A stretch of 64,000 nt of DNA, from positions 496,001-560,000 of the forward strand of contig NZ_JAJOMX010000001.1 in NCBI RefSeq assembly GCF_024699925.1. Direction: 5' to 3'. Both the position numbers and the translations under genes were made by a program. The notes under the pieces were generated by a model. The model was given only the letters and a program-made list of their open reading frames with translations. It ran no database searches and was not told where the DNA came from. This DNA is from Mesorhizobium sp. J428. Lineage in GTDB: Bacteria; Pseudomonadota; Alphaproteobacteria; Rhizobiales; Rhizobiaceae. The stretch's first letter is position 1, and the number at the start of each line of letters is the position of its first letter. Positions 1 to 8,627 of this stretch are shown piece after piece.

Positions 1-391
1 CCTGCTCGGCCTTGGGAATACGGCGGCAGGCAAGCTCGAAGGCAATGCCAACATTGTCCTCGACCGTGCGCCAGGGCAGCAGCGTATCCTTCTGGGTCAT
101 GTAGCCGACCCGCACGTTCGGGCCGCTCACCGGCTTGCCGTCATAGGTGACGACGCCTTCGGTCGGCTTGAGAAGACCCGCAACCATGTTGAGCACCGTC
201 GACTTGCCGCAGCCGCTTGGCCCGACGAGCGCCGTGAAGGACTGCGACGGCACCTCAATGTCGATGCCGTCGACGGCCCGCACGCGCATGTCGCGCGAAG
301 CGAACTCCACGACCACGTCCCTGAGGCTGATCTTCTCGGCCAGCTGGCGTCCGGCGGGCGCGAGCCCGCGCGTATCAGTCATTGCATTCAT
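1..391 (-). CDS. ABC transporter ATP-binding protein, nitrate/sulfonate/taurine type (partial)
   Basis: Only the N-terminal ~130 residues lie in the window; the gene runs off the left edge. The ATG is at 391, just after the permease stop at 396. Walker A (GPSGCGKST) falls at residues 57-65 and the Q-loop Gln near residue 100 (YMTQKDTLLPW), as in SsuB/TauB/NrtD ATPases. It would energise import together with the permease and periplasmic protein encoded immediately upstream. The substrate cannot be read from the sequence; the aromatic-catabolic setting and the shared palindrome in front of the binding protein suggest an aromatic or sulfonated aromatic compound (inference). Confidence 0.9.
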   Translation of the reverse strand, partial: MNAMTDTRGLAPAGRQLAEKISLRDVVVEFASRDMRVRAVDGIDIEVPSQSFTALVGPSGCGKSTVLNMVAGLLKPTEGVVTYDGKPVSGPNVRVGYMTQKDTLLPWRTVEDNVGIAFELACRRIPKAEQ

Positions 392-395
392 CCGT

Positions 396-1193
396 TCACC
401 TGTTGTCTGCCGGCACGCGCCAACGCATCAGCCACCGCTCCAGACGCGCCAAGAGGTCGTTGACCAGCGCACCGAGCACCATCATCAGAAGCAGGACCGT
501 ATAGACACCGGTCATGTCGAACTGCTGCGCCGAGCGGGTGATCAGGTGCCCCAGGCCCGCCTGCGAAAGCATCATCTCCCCGATCACCGCGGCGATGAAG
601 GCATAGGGCAGCGCGTTCTTGAGCGCCGCCATGATCCAGCTCGTGCTGCCGGGCAGGACAACCTTCCTGAAACGCTCCCAGCGCGTTGCACCCATCAGCG
701 TCAGCGAATCGAGCAGGTCGTTATCCACCGCGCGCGCGCCCGAAAACGTGTTGAAGAACAGGAGCAGGAAGGACACGAAGGCGACCAGCACGATCTTCGG
801 CTGCATGCCGAGGCCGAACCACATGATCAGCAGCGGCGTCATCGCGACGATCGGCAGTGAGTTGAGCAGCACGATGAAGGGACGGAACACCGCGCCGGCA
901 CGTGGCGACCGGCCGACGACGAGGCCCACGACGACGCCAAGCGGCACGCCGATGGCGAGCCCGGCGCCGATCTCGGCGAACGTGACGCCGATGTGCCGGG
1001 CGAGATCGTTCGACGCCCACTCTGCCAGCCGCACCATCATGGCGCTCGGACGGCTGGTCCAGCGATCGGAAACGAGCCGCCCCCACGCCTCCCAGACGGC
1101 GAGAAGCGCAAGGGCAAGCGCTGCCCTCTGAAGCCAGAGCTCCCGCTCCTCGCTCCTTCGTTCGCTTCGGCGCGCGGGGGTCGCCGCCGTCAT
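396..1193 (-). CDS. ABC transporter permease, SsuC/TauC family
   Basis: The 265-residue integral membrane protein has about six hydrophobic segments, and its coupling-loop region (about residues 165-200, MGATRWERFRKVVLPGS) is typical of BPD_transp_1 permeases of the nitrate/sulfonate/taurine group. It overlaps the binding-protein gene by 4 bp and is followed within 5 bp by the ATPase, so the three genes form one transcriptional unit. It would form the inner-membrane channel for the substrate delivered by the 1190-2227 binding protein. Confidence 0.9.
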   Translation of the reverse strand: MTAATPARRSERRSEERELWLQRAALALALLAVWEAWGRLVSDRWTSRPSAMMVRLAEWASNDLARHIGVTFAEIGAGLAIGVPLGVVVGLVVGRSPRAGAVFRPFIVLLNSLPIVAMTPLLIMWFGLGMQPKIVLVAFVSFLLLFFNTFSGARAVDNDLLDSLTLMGATRWERFRKVVLPGSTSWIMAALKNALPYAFIAAVIGEMMLSQAGLGHLITRSAQQFDMTGVYTVLLLMMVLGALVNDLLARLERWLMRWRVPADNR

Positions 1194-2227
1194 TTCAGCA
1201 CTTCGGCCGCCGCCTTGTCGGCGAACTGGTTGTCGACAAACTGCTCGAAGGTCACGGTCACCGGTTTGTCCGAGGTGATCGAGATCCAGTCGAGAAGCTT
1301 CTGGTATTCCTCCTTTGAGATTACGGGCGTGGCGGAGGACTTGCCGCGGTAGCGCGGCTCGAAAGCCTTGTAGATCGCCTCATCGGTGTCGGGGAAATAC
1401 GATTTCAGCATCTCCCCCACCTTGTCCGGCTCCGCCGCCGTGAGCTTCATGGCCTCGGTCAGGGCATGGACGACCGATCCCACGACTTCGGGCTTCTCCT
1501 TGACCAGCGAGCCGGCGGCGATGATCGCCGTATAGGGAACGCCTTCGAGCTCGGGGATGCCGCCTTTGAGCGGATCGACGATGATCGTGCCCACGCCGTC
1601 GGCCTCGGCCTTCTCCGGCCAGGGTGCGCCAAGCATGACGCCGTCGATCGCGCCCTGCTCGAAGGCCGCAAACATCGCGCCCGGATTGCCGAGGGGCTGG
1701 ATCGTGATCGCCTCGTCCGGCTTGACGCCGCGCTTGACCAGCCAGCTGCGCAGCAGCACGTCGGTGGTGCTGCCGATGCCGGTGACGGCGATCGTCACGT
1801 TCTTGAGGCGCGACACGACGTCGTCGATCCCCATCCCGGCGGTGATTCCGGTCTTCTCCATGGCCGCCTTGGAAAGGACGAGCTGGATCGGATAGGCATT
1901 GAATAGACCGCTGACGGCGACGAGATCGGCGCCGTTCTCCCGGGCGCTGATCGACGGCTGCATGCCGACGACGGCGAAATCCGCGCTGCGGCTGGCGACC
2001 GCCGCGATCTGGCGTGAGCCGGCGCCCACATCAACCCACTGGATCGCTATGCCGTCCTTCTTGAACAGGCCCGCCGCCTCGGCGACATAGAACGGATAGA
2101 AATGCAGCGCAGCGCCTGGCGTCGCCACCGTGATCGTCTGCTCTTCAGCCGCAGCCTGCCAACCTCCCAGGCTTGAAGAAAGCACCAGGGCCGCCCCTAT
2201 CGCGGCCATCTTCAATTTCACGAACAT
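1190..2227 (-). CDS. ABC transporter substrate-binding protein, NMT1/SsuA-like
   Basis: The 345-residue protein starts with a classical Sec signal peptide (charged MFVKLK, a hydrophobic stretch, cleavage probably after QAAA near residue 27). The mature part begins EEQTITVATPGAALHF and matches the NMT1/SsuA family fold, with a GIGSTTD phosphate/sulfonate-loop-like segment near residue 150 and LGAPWPEKA near 200. First gene of the leftward importer operon. A palindrome (TTAACCTGTTAT, 2271-2282) sits 44 bp upstream of the ATG, tying expression to the regulon seen across the first 45 kb. Actual ligand unknown. Confidence 0.88.
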   Translation of the reverse strand: MFVKLKMAAIGAALVLSSSLGGWQAAAEEQTITVATPGAALHFYPFYVAEAAGLFKKDGIAIQWVDVGAGSRQIAAVASRSADFAVVGMQPSISARENGADLVAVSGLFNAYPIQLVLSKAAMEKTGITAGMGIDDVVSRLKNVTIAVTGIGSTTDVLLRSWLVKRGVKPDEAITIQPLGNPGAMFAAFEQGAIDGVMLGAPWPEKAEADGVGTIIVDPLKGGIPELEGVPYTAIIAAGSLVKEKPEVVGSVVHALTEAMKLTAAEPDKVGEMLKSYFPDTDEAIYKAFEPRYRGKSSATPVISKEEYQKLLDWISITSDKPVTVTFEQFVDNQFADKAAAEVLK

Positions 2228-2270
2228 AAAGACCTTCCTCCCTAGACGGTCACCTGTCGAAGGTAGCTAC

Positions 2271-2282
2271 TTAACCTGTTAT
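2271..2282. promoter_or_regulatory. Putative operator TTAACNNGTTAA, site 1
   Basis: TTAACCTGTTAT, one base off the perfect palindrome TTAACNNGTTAA. It lies between the end of the oxidoreductase gene and the start of the importer operon, 44 bp upstream of the binding-protein ATG, a position suited to repression or activation of that promoter. The same motif recurs before at least six other transcription units here. The binding protein is not identified. Confidence 0.6.
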
Positions 2283-2320
2283 TGATCTACCGGCAAGGCA
2301 GCGGCGCAACCAAACTTCGC

Positions 2321-3214
2321 TTACTCCGCGTCGCCCACGACGATCCCGCCGCCCCAGGCCTCGAACACCTTGATCGTGTTGCTGTAGTCTGCGTCCGGCC
2401 CGAGCTGGTCTGCGACGAGGGCGAAGAGATTGGCGACCGTCGAGCCGACGAAGGCCGGCATCTGGGTAGACCGCGCCAGCTTGAGGAAGAGCTGGCTGTC
2501 CTTGACGCCGATCGAGAGCGGACCGCCATATTTGAACGTGCGCGGCAGGATCGCGGCGGGAAACTTGTCGACGGTCGCGGAGTTCCGGCCGGTGCTGGCA
2601 TTGATCACGTCGATCATGGTGCGCGCATCGAGCCCCGCCTTGACGCCGATCGAGACCGCTTCGCAACTCGCGACGAAAGCCGTGATCGACAGCATGTTGT
2701 TGACCAGCTTCACGACCTGCGCCTGGCCGGGCACATCTCCAACCTCGAAGACATGCTCGGCAAGCAGGTTCAGTGTTTCCATCGCCGATGCGCGGGTCTC
2801 CGGCCTGCCCGCCACGATGGCGGTCAGCGTTCCCTGGTGCGCCCGCTTCGGACCGCCGCTGATCGGCGAGTCGAGGAAGCCAACGCCGCTTGCCTCAAGC
2901 TTCCCGGCAATGTGCTCCATCGCCTCCTTGCCGAGGGTCGACATCTCGACATAGGTGCGCAGCGCCGCTCCGCCCGCCGCACCGTCGGCGCCGAAGGCGG
3001 CCGCGAAACTCGCCGCCTCGGACGGCAGGCAGGCAATCGCCAGGCTGGCGCGATCCGCCACGTCGCGGGCGCTCGTGGCCGGCTCGCCGCCGAGCGCCGT
3101 GAAGGCGGCCATCCGTTCAGCACTGATGTCGTAGCCGGTGACGCTCCTGCCAAGCCCGAGCAGCCGAGCGGCCATGCCGCCGCCCATGCCGCCCAACCCG
3201 ATGATTCCAATCAT
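2321..3214 (-). CDS. NAD(P)-dependent oxidoreductase, 3-hydroxyisobutyrate dehydrogenase family
   Basis: A 297-residue beta-hydroxyacid dehydrogenase. The Rossmann motif GLGGMGGGMAA follows the initiator methionine, the substrate-binding signature DSPISGGPKRAHQGT is near residue 118, and the catalytic lysine lies in QAQVVKLVNNMLS near residue 168. I chose the ATG at 3214 over a longer in-frame start because a GGAGGG ribosome site precedes it and the Rossmann strand begins at residue 2. It probably oxidises a beta-hydroxy acid or reduces the corresponding semialdehyde. Follows the arylmalonate-decarboxylase-like gene with a 14-bp gap in the same operon. A second member of this family lies at 41432-42373. 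Confidence 0.85.
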   Translation of the reverse strand: MIGIIGLGGMGGGMAARLLGLGRSVTGYDISAERMAAFTALGGEPATSARDVADRASLAIACLPSEAASFAAAFGADGAAGGAALRTYVEMSTLGKEAMEHIAGKLEASGVGFLDSPISGGPKRAHQGTLTAIVAGRPETRASAMETLNLLAEHVFEVGDVPGQAQVVKLVNNMLSITAFVASCEAVSIGVKAGLDARTMIDVINASTGRNSATVDKFPAAILPRTFKYGGPLSIGVKDSQLFLKLARSTQMPAFVGSTVANLFALVADQLGPDADYSNTIKVFEAWGGGIVVGDAE

Positions 3215-3228
3215 CAATTCACCCTCCG

Positions 3229-3969
3229 CTATGGTTCGGCGTGCCAGGCGCCAGTTTCGTAGAGACACCCCATGCCGGGCGAAATCCCGCTTGATCCGGC
3301 CAGCCTGACAGCTGCCCAGCTTCCGACCATGGCGCTGGAAATGACTGGCTTTCCCAGTTCGCGCTCAAGTGCTGCCGTGACCGGTGTGGTGCGCATGCCG
3401 GCGCAGGACAACACTACTGCCTCCGCATCGGGAGCATCCATCGCGACCTTCCGGGCGAGGTCCGCGATCGTCTCCGGCGCCACCGCCTCCACCTCCGTCA
3501 AGGCGGTGATGCCCAGGCCCGAGATTCGTTCGATCTCGAAGCCGCAGGCTTCGAAATAGCGGCGGAACATTGCGTCGACCTCACCAGTATAGGCCGTCGC
3601 CACGGCAATGCGCCGCACGCGCAGCAGTTCGAGAGCCTGGATCATGGCGCTGGTCAGCGTCAGGGCGGGGACGCCGGATGCCTCGCGCATCGTCGCCTCC
3701 AGTTCGCCATTGAAGGCCGGCCCCTTGAAGAAGCTCAGCGATGTGCCGAACAGGAGGATCGCCGAGACGCCGCGTGAGGCAAGCACGCGCGCGGTATCCT
3801 CGACGCGGCCGACGGCCTCGCCATAGCCTGCAGCCGTGAGCCCGCGCACGCCGAGCCCGGCAACCTCGAACGCGACATCCGGATACATCGCCGCCGCATC
3901 CGGCGGGACGCTGCCGTCGAGCGGGGGCACGATGAGTCCCACCTTTATCACGTCATCCGCTCTCGTCAT
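3229..3969 (-). CDS. Arylmalonate decarboxylase-like protein (Asp/Glu racemase superfamily)
   Basis: The 246-residue protein belongs to the maleate isomerase/Asp-Glu racemase superfamily. Where racemases carry the first catalytic cysteine it has GTSLSFFKG (residues 75-83), the dioxyanion-hole sequence of arylmalonate decarboxylase. It also has Tyr in ATAY (127) and a single C-terminal cysteine in LSCAGMRT (189). These correspond, shifted by one, to T75, S76, Y126 and C188 of the Bordetella AMDase, so decarboxylation of a substituted malonate through one cysteine is more likely than racemisation. The start at 3969 overlaps the LysR stop by 4 bp; the longer upstream frame is LysR coding sequence. 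The natural substrate is unknown. Confidence 0.75.
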   Translation of the reverse strand: MTRADDVIKVGLIVPPLDGSVPPDAAAMYPDVAFEVAGLGVRGLTAAGYGEAVGRVEDTARVLASRGVSAILLFGTSLSFFKGPAFNGELEATMREASGVPALTLTSAMIQALELLRVRRIAVATAYTGEVDAMFRRYFEACGFEIERISGLGITALTEVEAVAPETIADLARKVAMDAPDAEAVVLSCAGMRTTPVTAALERELGKPVISSAMVGSWAAVRLAGSSGISPGMGCLYETGAWHAEP

Positions 3970-4898
3970 CCGCCGAGCCGCGCCGCAACCGCCTTCGCCG
4001 CCCTCACCACCTGGGCACGCAGCCACCGGTTGATTGGTGTCTGGTGCGCACGACCGCTCCAGAACAGATGGACGTCGAAGCTGCGGTCGAACGGCGCGGC
4101 GATGCGCACGCAACTCTCAGCCATCGCCGGCGCAAGCGCGGAGGGGGCGGTCAGCACAAGATCGGTTCCTTCAATCAGCCTGTGGATCATCCCGAAACTC
4201 GGCAGTTCCAGCTTGGGTATAATGTCTATGTTAAGCGACTTCAGCGTCTCGTGATAGAACGGTTTCCATCCTCCGTCATAATTAACCGTCACATGCTCCG
4301 CGCGCGCATATTCTTCCAGCGAGATGCCCTCCCGCGCGGCACGGCTGTTACGATCGACGAAACATGCATAGCGCTCGGTGAACAGAACACGGGTGTAGAG
4401 GCCGGCCGTGTCCGCGAGCAGCGGCGAGATCAGAATGTCGCATTCGTTGGCGAGGAGCTGGCGGTGCCCCTGCGTGTGCGACTGGATGATCGAAACGCGC
4501 AGGCCAGGCGCTTCGACGCGCAGCGCGCGCATAAGCTCGGGCAGGATCACCGTCCGCTCGTAAAAATTGCAGGAGATTACCAATCGTCCGCGTGTCGTGG
4601 CCGGATCGAAATGTTGCGGAGAGGCCAGACGCGCGAAATCGCGCAGCAGGCGTTCCACCTCTGCGACGATCTCCTCACATCGCTCCGTCGGCAAGATGCC
4701 CCGCCCTGCGCGCACAAAGAGTTCGTCGCCAAACGTCTCACGCAGCCGGCCGATCGTGTAGCTGACCGTGGACTGGTTGAGCCCCAACCGATGCGCCGCC
4801 GCCGTCAGCGATCCGGCCTTGTGCACGGTGATCAGCACGCGCAGCGCGCGCAGGTCCAGATTTCCATCGAATTCTTCCATAGATTGGATCGATACCAT
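3966..4898 (-). CDS. LysR family transcriptional regulator
   Basis: About 310 residues. An N-terminal winged helix-turn-helix (LRALRVLITVHKAGSLTAAA and following NQSTVSYTIGRLRE, residues ~16-55) is followed by a periplasmic-binding-fold effector domain (ISCNFYERTVILPELMRALR onward). The ATG at 4898 is preferred, with 4880 as an alternative; the longer open frame reaching 5099 overlaps the divergent P450 gene and is not credible. It is co-transcribed with the AMDase-like and dehydrogenase genes and separated by about 78 bp from the divergent P450 gene, the usual arrangement for a LysR regulator controlling a neighbouring catabolic promoter with an aromatic effector. Confidence 0.85.
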   Translation of the reverse strand: MVSIQSMEEFDGNLDLRALRVLITVHKAGSLTAAAHRLGLNQSTVSYTIGRLRETFGDELFVRAGRGILPTERCEEIVAEVERLLRDFARLASPQHFDPATTRGRLVISCNFYERTVILPELMRALRVEAPGLRVSIIQSHTQGHRQLLANECDILISPLLADTAGLYTRVLFTERYACFVDRNSRAAREGISLEEYARAEHVTVNYDGGWKPFYHETLKSLNIDIIPKLELPSFGMIHRLIEGTDLVLTAPSALAPAMAESCVRIAAPFDRSFDVHLFWSGRAHQTPINRWLRAQVVRAAKAVAARLGG

Positions 4899-4976
4899 GC
4901 ACTTGTTCGACAGATAAGCCCATGGTTCGTCCTCGCAAAAGGCAGCGCCAGGCGCGCCGTCGCGGAGGAGAGCCCG

Positions 4977-6155
4977 ATGTCGACCGCCCCGAGCGTCGAG
5001 GACATTACCCTCGTCGATCTCTATGCCGACCCCTACCCGGCCTATCGGCGTCTGCGCATGGAGGCGCCCGTCGCATGGGTGCCGGCGGCGCGGATACATC
5101 TCGTGACCCGCTTCGACGACATCATTGCCATCGAGCGTGACGCCGGGACTTTCCCCGCGCTTGACCTGCGATCACTTCAGATCAAGGCGATGGGGCATAC
5201 GCTCATGCGCAAGGATGGCGAGGACCACAAGCGCGAGCGCGCCGTGCTTGAGCCGACCTTCCGGCCGGGCACGGTCAAGAATCACTGGGAGCCGATCTTC
5301 GTGCAGATCGCGGACGAGTTGATCGACGGCTTCGCCGAACGGGGCGAAGCCGATCTCTTCGCCGAATTCGCCGCCCCCCTGGCCTCGCGTTGCCTGATGG
5401 AGATCCTCGGGCTGACGAATGTCGACTGGCGCGATCTCATCGTCTGGTCGCAGAGCCTGATGGACGCTGTGGGCAACTATGGCGACGATCCCGACATCTG
5501 GGCCAAGGGCCTGGCCGCCTCGCGGGCGATCGACGCCGCTCTCGACGAGCGCATCCCTCAGTTGATGGAAAATCCCGATCCTTCGGTCGTGTCCGCCATG
5601 GCCAACGCCGGCGAGCCGCTAACGATCGACCAGATCAGGGCGAACGTGAAGGTGATCGTCGGCGGCGGCCTGAACGAGCCGCGCGACGCCACCTGCACGG
5701 CGCTTTACGGCCTGCTCCACAATCCGGCCCAACTGAGCCAGGTGCTTGCCGACGACGGCCGCTGGAAGGATGTGTTCGAGGAAGCTGTGCGCTGGATCGC
5801 CCCAATCGGCATGTATCCGCGCCGTGTGGCCAGGACAGTCGAACTCGGCGGAGCAGTGCTGGAACCGGATGACCAGATCGGCCTCGTCGTGGCCTCGGCC
5901 TGCCATGACGAGACACGGTTCCAGGACGGCCATCTGTTCGACATCAACCGCAAGCGCGCTCCGCATCTCGCTTTCGGTTCCGGGCCCCACTTCTGCCTCG
6001 GAACCTGGGCGGCGCGGAAGCAGGTTGGCGACATTGCCGTGCCGAATATCCTGCGCCGCCTGCCCAATCTGCGGCTCGATCCGGACCGCGAGGCACGTCT
6101 TGGCGGCTGGGTGTTCCGCGGTCTTCTGAATCTTCCCGTGAAATGGGACAACTGA
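4977..6155 (+). CDS. Cytochrome P450 (unusual I-helix, possible O-demethylase)
   Basis: 392 residues, soluble bacterial class I P450. The haem-ligand loop FGSGPHFCLG places the axial Cys at residue 340, and the ExxR motif is EEAVRW near residue 266. The I-helix reads GGGLNEPRDAT: the usual acid-Thr pair is Glu followed by Pro, as I recall for CYP255-type guaiacol/syringol O-demethylases. The start at 4977 follows GGAGGAG; a much longer frame opening at 4044 runs antisense through LysR and is rejected. A [2Fe-2S] ferredoxin follows 8 bp downstream as probable electron donor. Likely role: oxidative demethylation or hydroxylation of a phenolic; substrate unknown. Confidence 0.9.
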   Translation: MSTAPSVEDITLVDLYADPYPAYRRLRMEAPVAWVPAARIHLVTRFDDIIAIERDAGTFPALDLRSLQIKAMGHTLMRKDGEDHKRERAVLEPTFRPGTVKNHWEPIFVQIADELIDGFAERGEADLFAEFAAPLASRCLMEILGLTNVDWRDLIVWSQSLMDAVGNYGDDPDIWAKGLAASRAIDAALDERIPQLMENPDPSVVSAMANAGEPLTIDQIRANVKVIVGGGLNEPRDATCTALYGLLHNPAQLSQVLADDGRWKDVFEEAVRWIAPIGMYPRRVARTVELGGAVLEPDDQIGLVVASACHDETRFQDGHLFDINRKRAPHLAFGSGPHFCLGTWAARKQVGDIAVPNILRRLPNLRLDPDREARLGGWVFRGLLNLPVKWDN

Positions 6156-6163
6156 GCAAAGCC

Positions 6164-6487
6164 ATGCCGAAGATCACGATCGTGGACCATCATGGCAACG
6201 AGCACGCTATCGAGGCGCAATCCGGCGAATCCGTCATGCAGCTTGCGATTGCAAACGGGATAGACGGCATCGTCGCCGAGTGCGGCGGCAACTGCGCCTG
6301 CGCCACCTGTCACGTCTATGTCGACGAGGCGTTCCTGGCCAGCATTCCGCCGCCCCTCGATCACGAAGAGGACATGCTGGGCTTCACTGCGGCCGAGCGC
6401 CGCCCGGGAAGCCGCCTTTCCTGCCAGATCGTCCTGTCCAACGAGATGGATGGGCTGATCGTCAGCATTCCCGACACCCAGGTATAA
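6164..6487 (+). CDS. [2Fe-2S] ferredoxin, adrenodoxin/putidaredoxin type
   Basis: 107 residues. Cluster ligands are visible as ECGGNCACATCHVY (C-x5-C-x2-C pattern) around residues 38-48, with the fourth Cys in LSCQIVL near residue 86. This is the vertebrate-type ferredoxin family that feeds electrons to class I P450s and ring hydroxylases. The start at 6164 is chosen because the in-frame ATG at 6143 lies inside the P450 gene. No ferredoxin reductase gene is in the window, so the NADH-dependent partner must be encoded elsewhere. A paralogous ferredoxin at 59236-59559 accompanies the second P450. Confidence 0.92.
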   Translation: MPKITIVDHHGNEHAIEAQSGESVMQLAIANGIDGIVAECGGNCACATCHVYVDEAFLASIPPPLDHEEDMLGFTAAERRPGSRLSCQIVLSNEMDGLIVSIPDTQV

Positions 6488-6536
6488 TCGAAAAACACCC
6501 CTCAACGTCTCTTGCAAGCCGGACGCGACCAATCTA

Positions 6537-6548
6537 ATAACCTGTTAA
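6537..6548. promoter_or_regulatory. Putative operator TTAACNNGTTAA, site 2
   Basis: ATAACCTGTTAA, in the 94-bp gap between the ferredoxin and the SnoaL-like gene, 34 bp before the TTG start. It suggests a separate promoter for the SnoaL-ALDH-hydratase-GMC unit under the same control as the importer at 1-2.2 kb. Confidence 0.6.
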
Positions 6549-6581
6549 ATAATTCGTCGCGAGGCAGCGGGAGGGCATACC

Positions 6582-7028
6582 TTGATCGACATCGGCGACC
6601 ATCTTCGCGTTCGCAATCTGATCACCGACTATGTCTGGAAGCTCGACATGGCCGATATCGAAGGCGTGCTGGATCTATTCCTTCCGGACGGGATCTTCGA
6701 GGACACCGCCGGCAAGGTGTATCGAGGCCGCGAAGAGATCGGTGGCTACTTCCGCATGCTGACCAACCTGCCCGCTTTCCGTGGCAGGCAGCACCACATC
6801 GACAACCTGCGCATCGAACCCGATGCGGGTGGCGGCTATTCGGTGCGATCTTACTGGACCGTCACGAAATGGCGGACCGCAGAGAACCACATCAAGGTGA
6901 TCGAGAGCCTCGGCCACTCGCTCGACGTGCTGGTCCGGCATGGTGACGGCTTTCTTTTCGCCGAACGGCGCGTTCATCACTGGCGTGACGCCGACTGCCC
7001 CTGGGTTCCCGACGGCACCGCTGTCTGA
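6582..7028 (+). CDS. SnoaL-like / nuclear transport factor 2 family protein
   Basis: 148 residues with the cystatin-like NTF2 fold pattern: an N-terminal helix, IDIGDHLRVRNLITDYVWKL, then DLFLPDGIFEDTAG and RGREEIGGYFRML, and a beta-rich second half ending RRVHHWR. Such proteins act as small dehydratases, isomerases or binding subunits; many are encoded beside aromatic or steroid catabolic enzymes. The start is a TTG at 6582 preceded by GGGAGGG; no ATG fits the start of the fold. A larger relative lies at 36618-37256, also near an ALDH and a GMC oxidoreductase. Precise reaction unknown. Confidence 0.75.
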   Translation: MIDIGDHLRVRNLITDYVWKLDMADIEGVLDLFLPDGIFEDTAGKVYRGREEIGGYFRMLTNLPAFRGRQHHIDNLRIEPDAGGGYSVRSYWTVTKWRTAENHIKVIESLGHSLDVLVRHGDGFLFAERRVHHWRDADCPWVPDGTAV

Positions 7029-7117
7029 CCGTTGCAATGACGGGGCGGGCCCGCCCGTCATTTATCGAAGAACCAGGTTTTCGCCGTAGCGACGACGCCC
7101 AATCGGGAGGTAACCGC

Positions 7118-8588
7118 GTGCAGCATTATCAGATGTATATCGGAGGGCGCTGGGTCGAGGGATCGACCGGCGAACGTTTCGAAACGATTGACCCCTACAC
7201 CGGAAAGCCGTGGGCGACGATCGCGCGCGGCACCGAGGCGGACGCGGCCCTCGCCGTGGAGACGGCTTATGCGGCGATGCGTACCGGCCCATGGGCGACC
7301 ATGTCGGCGAGCGCCCGCGGCGCCCTGCTCCGCCGCCTCGGCGACGCGATTGCCGAAAACGCCAAATTCCTTGGCGAGGTAGAGACGCGCGACAACGGCA
7401 AGCTGATCGCGGAGATGGGACTGCAGGTCCGCTACCTGCCGCAGTTCTGCTATTATTACGCGGGTCTCGCGGACAAGATCGAAGGCACGGTGCCGCCTGT
7501 CGAGCGCGCGGGCTACTTCAACTACACCCGCAACGAACCGATCGGCGTCGCTGTCGCGATCACGCCCTGGAATTCGCCGCTGATGCTCGGCGTCAACAAG
7601 GTCGCAACGGCGCTGGCCGCCGGCTGCGCGGTGGTCGTGAAGCCGTCCGAGTTCACATCCGCCTCGACACTGGAACTTGCGCGGCTGGTCGAGAAGGTGG
7701 GCTTTCCGCCAGGCGTCTTCAACGTGGTGTGCGGCTATGGCCAGGACGTCGGGGCAGCACTCGTGCAACACCCGAAGACCGCCAAAGTATCCTTCACCGG
7801 CAGCGAATTCGGCGGGCGCACCGTCTACGAAGCAGCCGCGCGCGGCTTCAAGTCGGTGACGCTGGAACTCGGCGGCAAGTCACCGAACATCGTCTTCGAC
7901 GATGCCAAACTGGACGATGCCGTGAAAGGCGCGGTGTCGGGCATCTTCGCCGCGTCGGGCCAGACCTGCATTGCCGGCTCGCGCCTTCTGCTGCACGAGA
8001 CCATCCACGACCAGTTCGTCGAACGCCTGCTCGCCTACGCGAAGACGGCGCGCATCGGCAATCCGATGCTGGAGGACACGCAAGTCGGCCCGGTGACGAC
8101 GCCGCCGCAGCAAAAAGATCCTCGACTACATCGACGTCGCGAAGTCGGAAGGCGCCGAGCTGGTTCTCGGCGGCGGGGCCTCCGATGTCGGGGAATGGTT
8201 TGTCCAGCCGACGATCTTCACCAATGTCGACAACCGGATGCGGATTGCGCAGGAGGAGGTGTTCGGCCCTGTCCTTTCGGTCATCAAGTTCCGGGACCAG
8301 GAGGAGGCGATCGCGATCGCCAACGACACGATGTATGGCCTGGCCGCCGGCGTGTGGACGCAGAACATCCGCCGCATGTTCACCATGGCCAACGCGATCG
8401 AGGCGGGAACCGTGTGGGTCAACACCTATCGCGCCGCCAGCTACACGACGCCGTTCGGTGGATACAAGAATTCGGGAGTTGGCTACGAAAGCGGCCTGAA
8501 TTCGATCCGGCAGTATCTCAAGACCAAGAGCGTGTGGATCAATTTCGATGCGGATGTCCCCAATCCGTTCGTCATGCGGCTGACCTGA
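7118..8588 (+). pseudogene. Aldehyde dehydrogenase (frameshifted)
   Basis: NAD(P)-dependent aldehyde dehydrogenase of about 490 residues. It starts at GTG 7118 after GGGAGG. The cofactor-site segment TPWNSPLMLG, the catalytic Glu in LELGGKSPNIVF and the nucleophilic Cys in ASGQTCIAGSRLL are all intact. At 8112-8116 a run of five A shifts the frame; removing one A joins ...TTPPQQ to KILDYIDVAKSEG and the rest of the enzyme, including EEVFGPV and the conserved C-terminus. The total length fits one extra base. Probably a sequencing error, otherwise a fresh null allele. It would oxidise an aldehyde made by the P450 or GMC enzymes of this operon. Confidence 0.85.
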
Positions 8589-8627
8589 GCGCGGTCTGTC
8601 GACGGCGGGACACTGCAAGGAGACAGC

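Noticed and set aside
4044..4976. N-terminal extension of the first P450 by about 310 residues
   Set aside because: The extension runs antisense through the LysR gene; a good ribosome site and the normal P450 N-terminus place the start at 4977.
8112..8116. Programmed ribosomal frameshifting as an explanation of the ALDH frame break
   Set aside because: The A5 run is short, lacks a slippery heptamer with a downstream structure, and similar breaks occur in nine other unrelated genes, which favours sequence errors.
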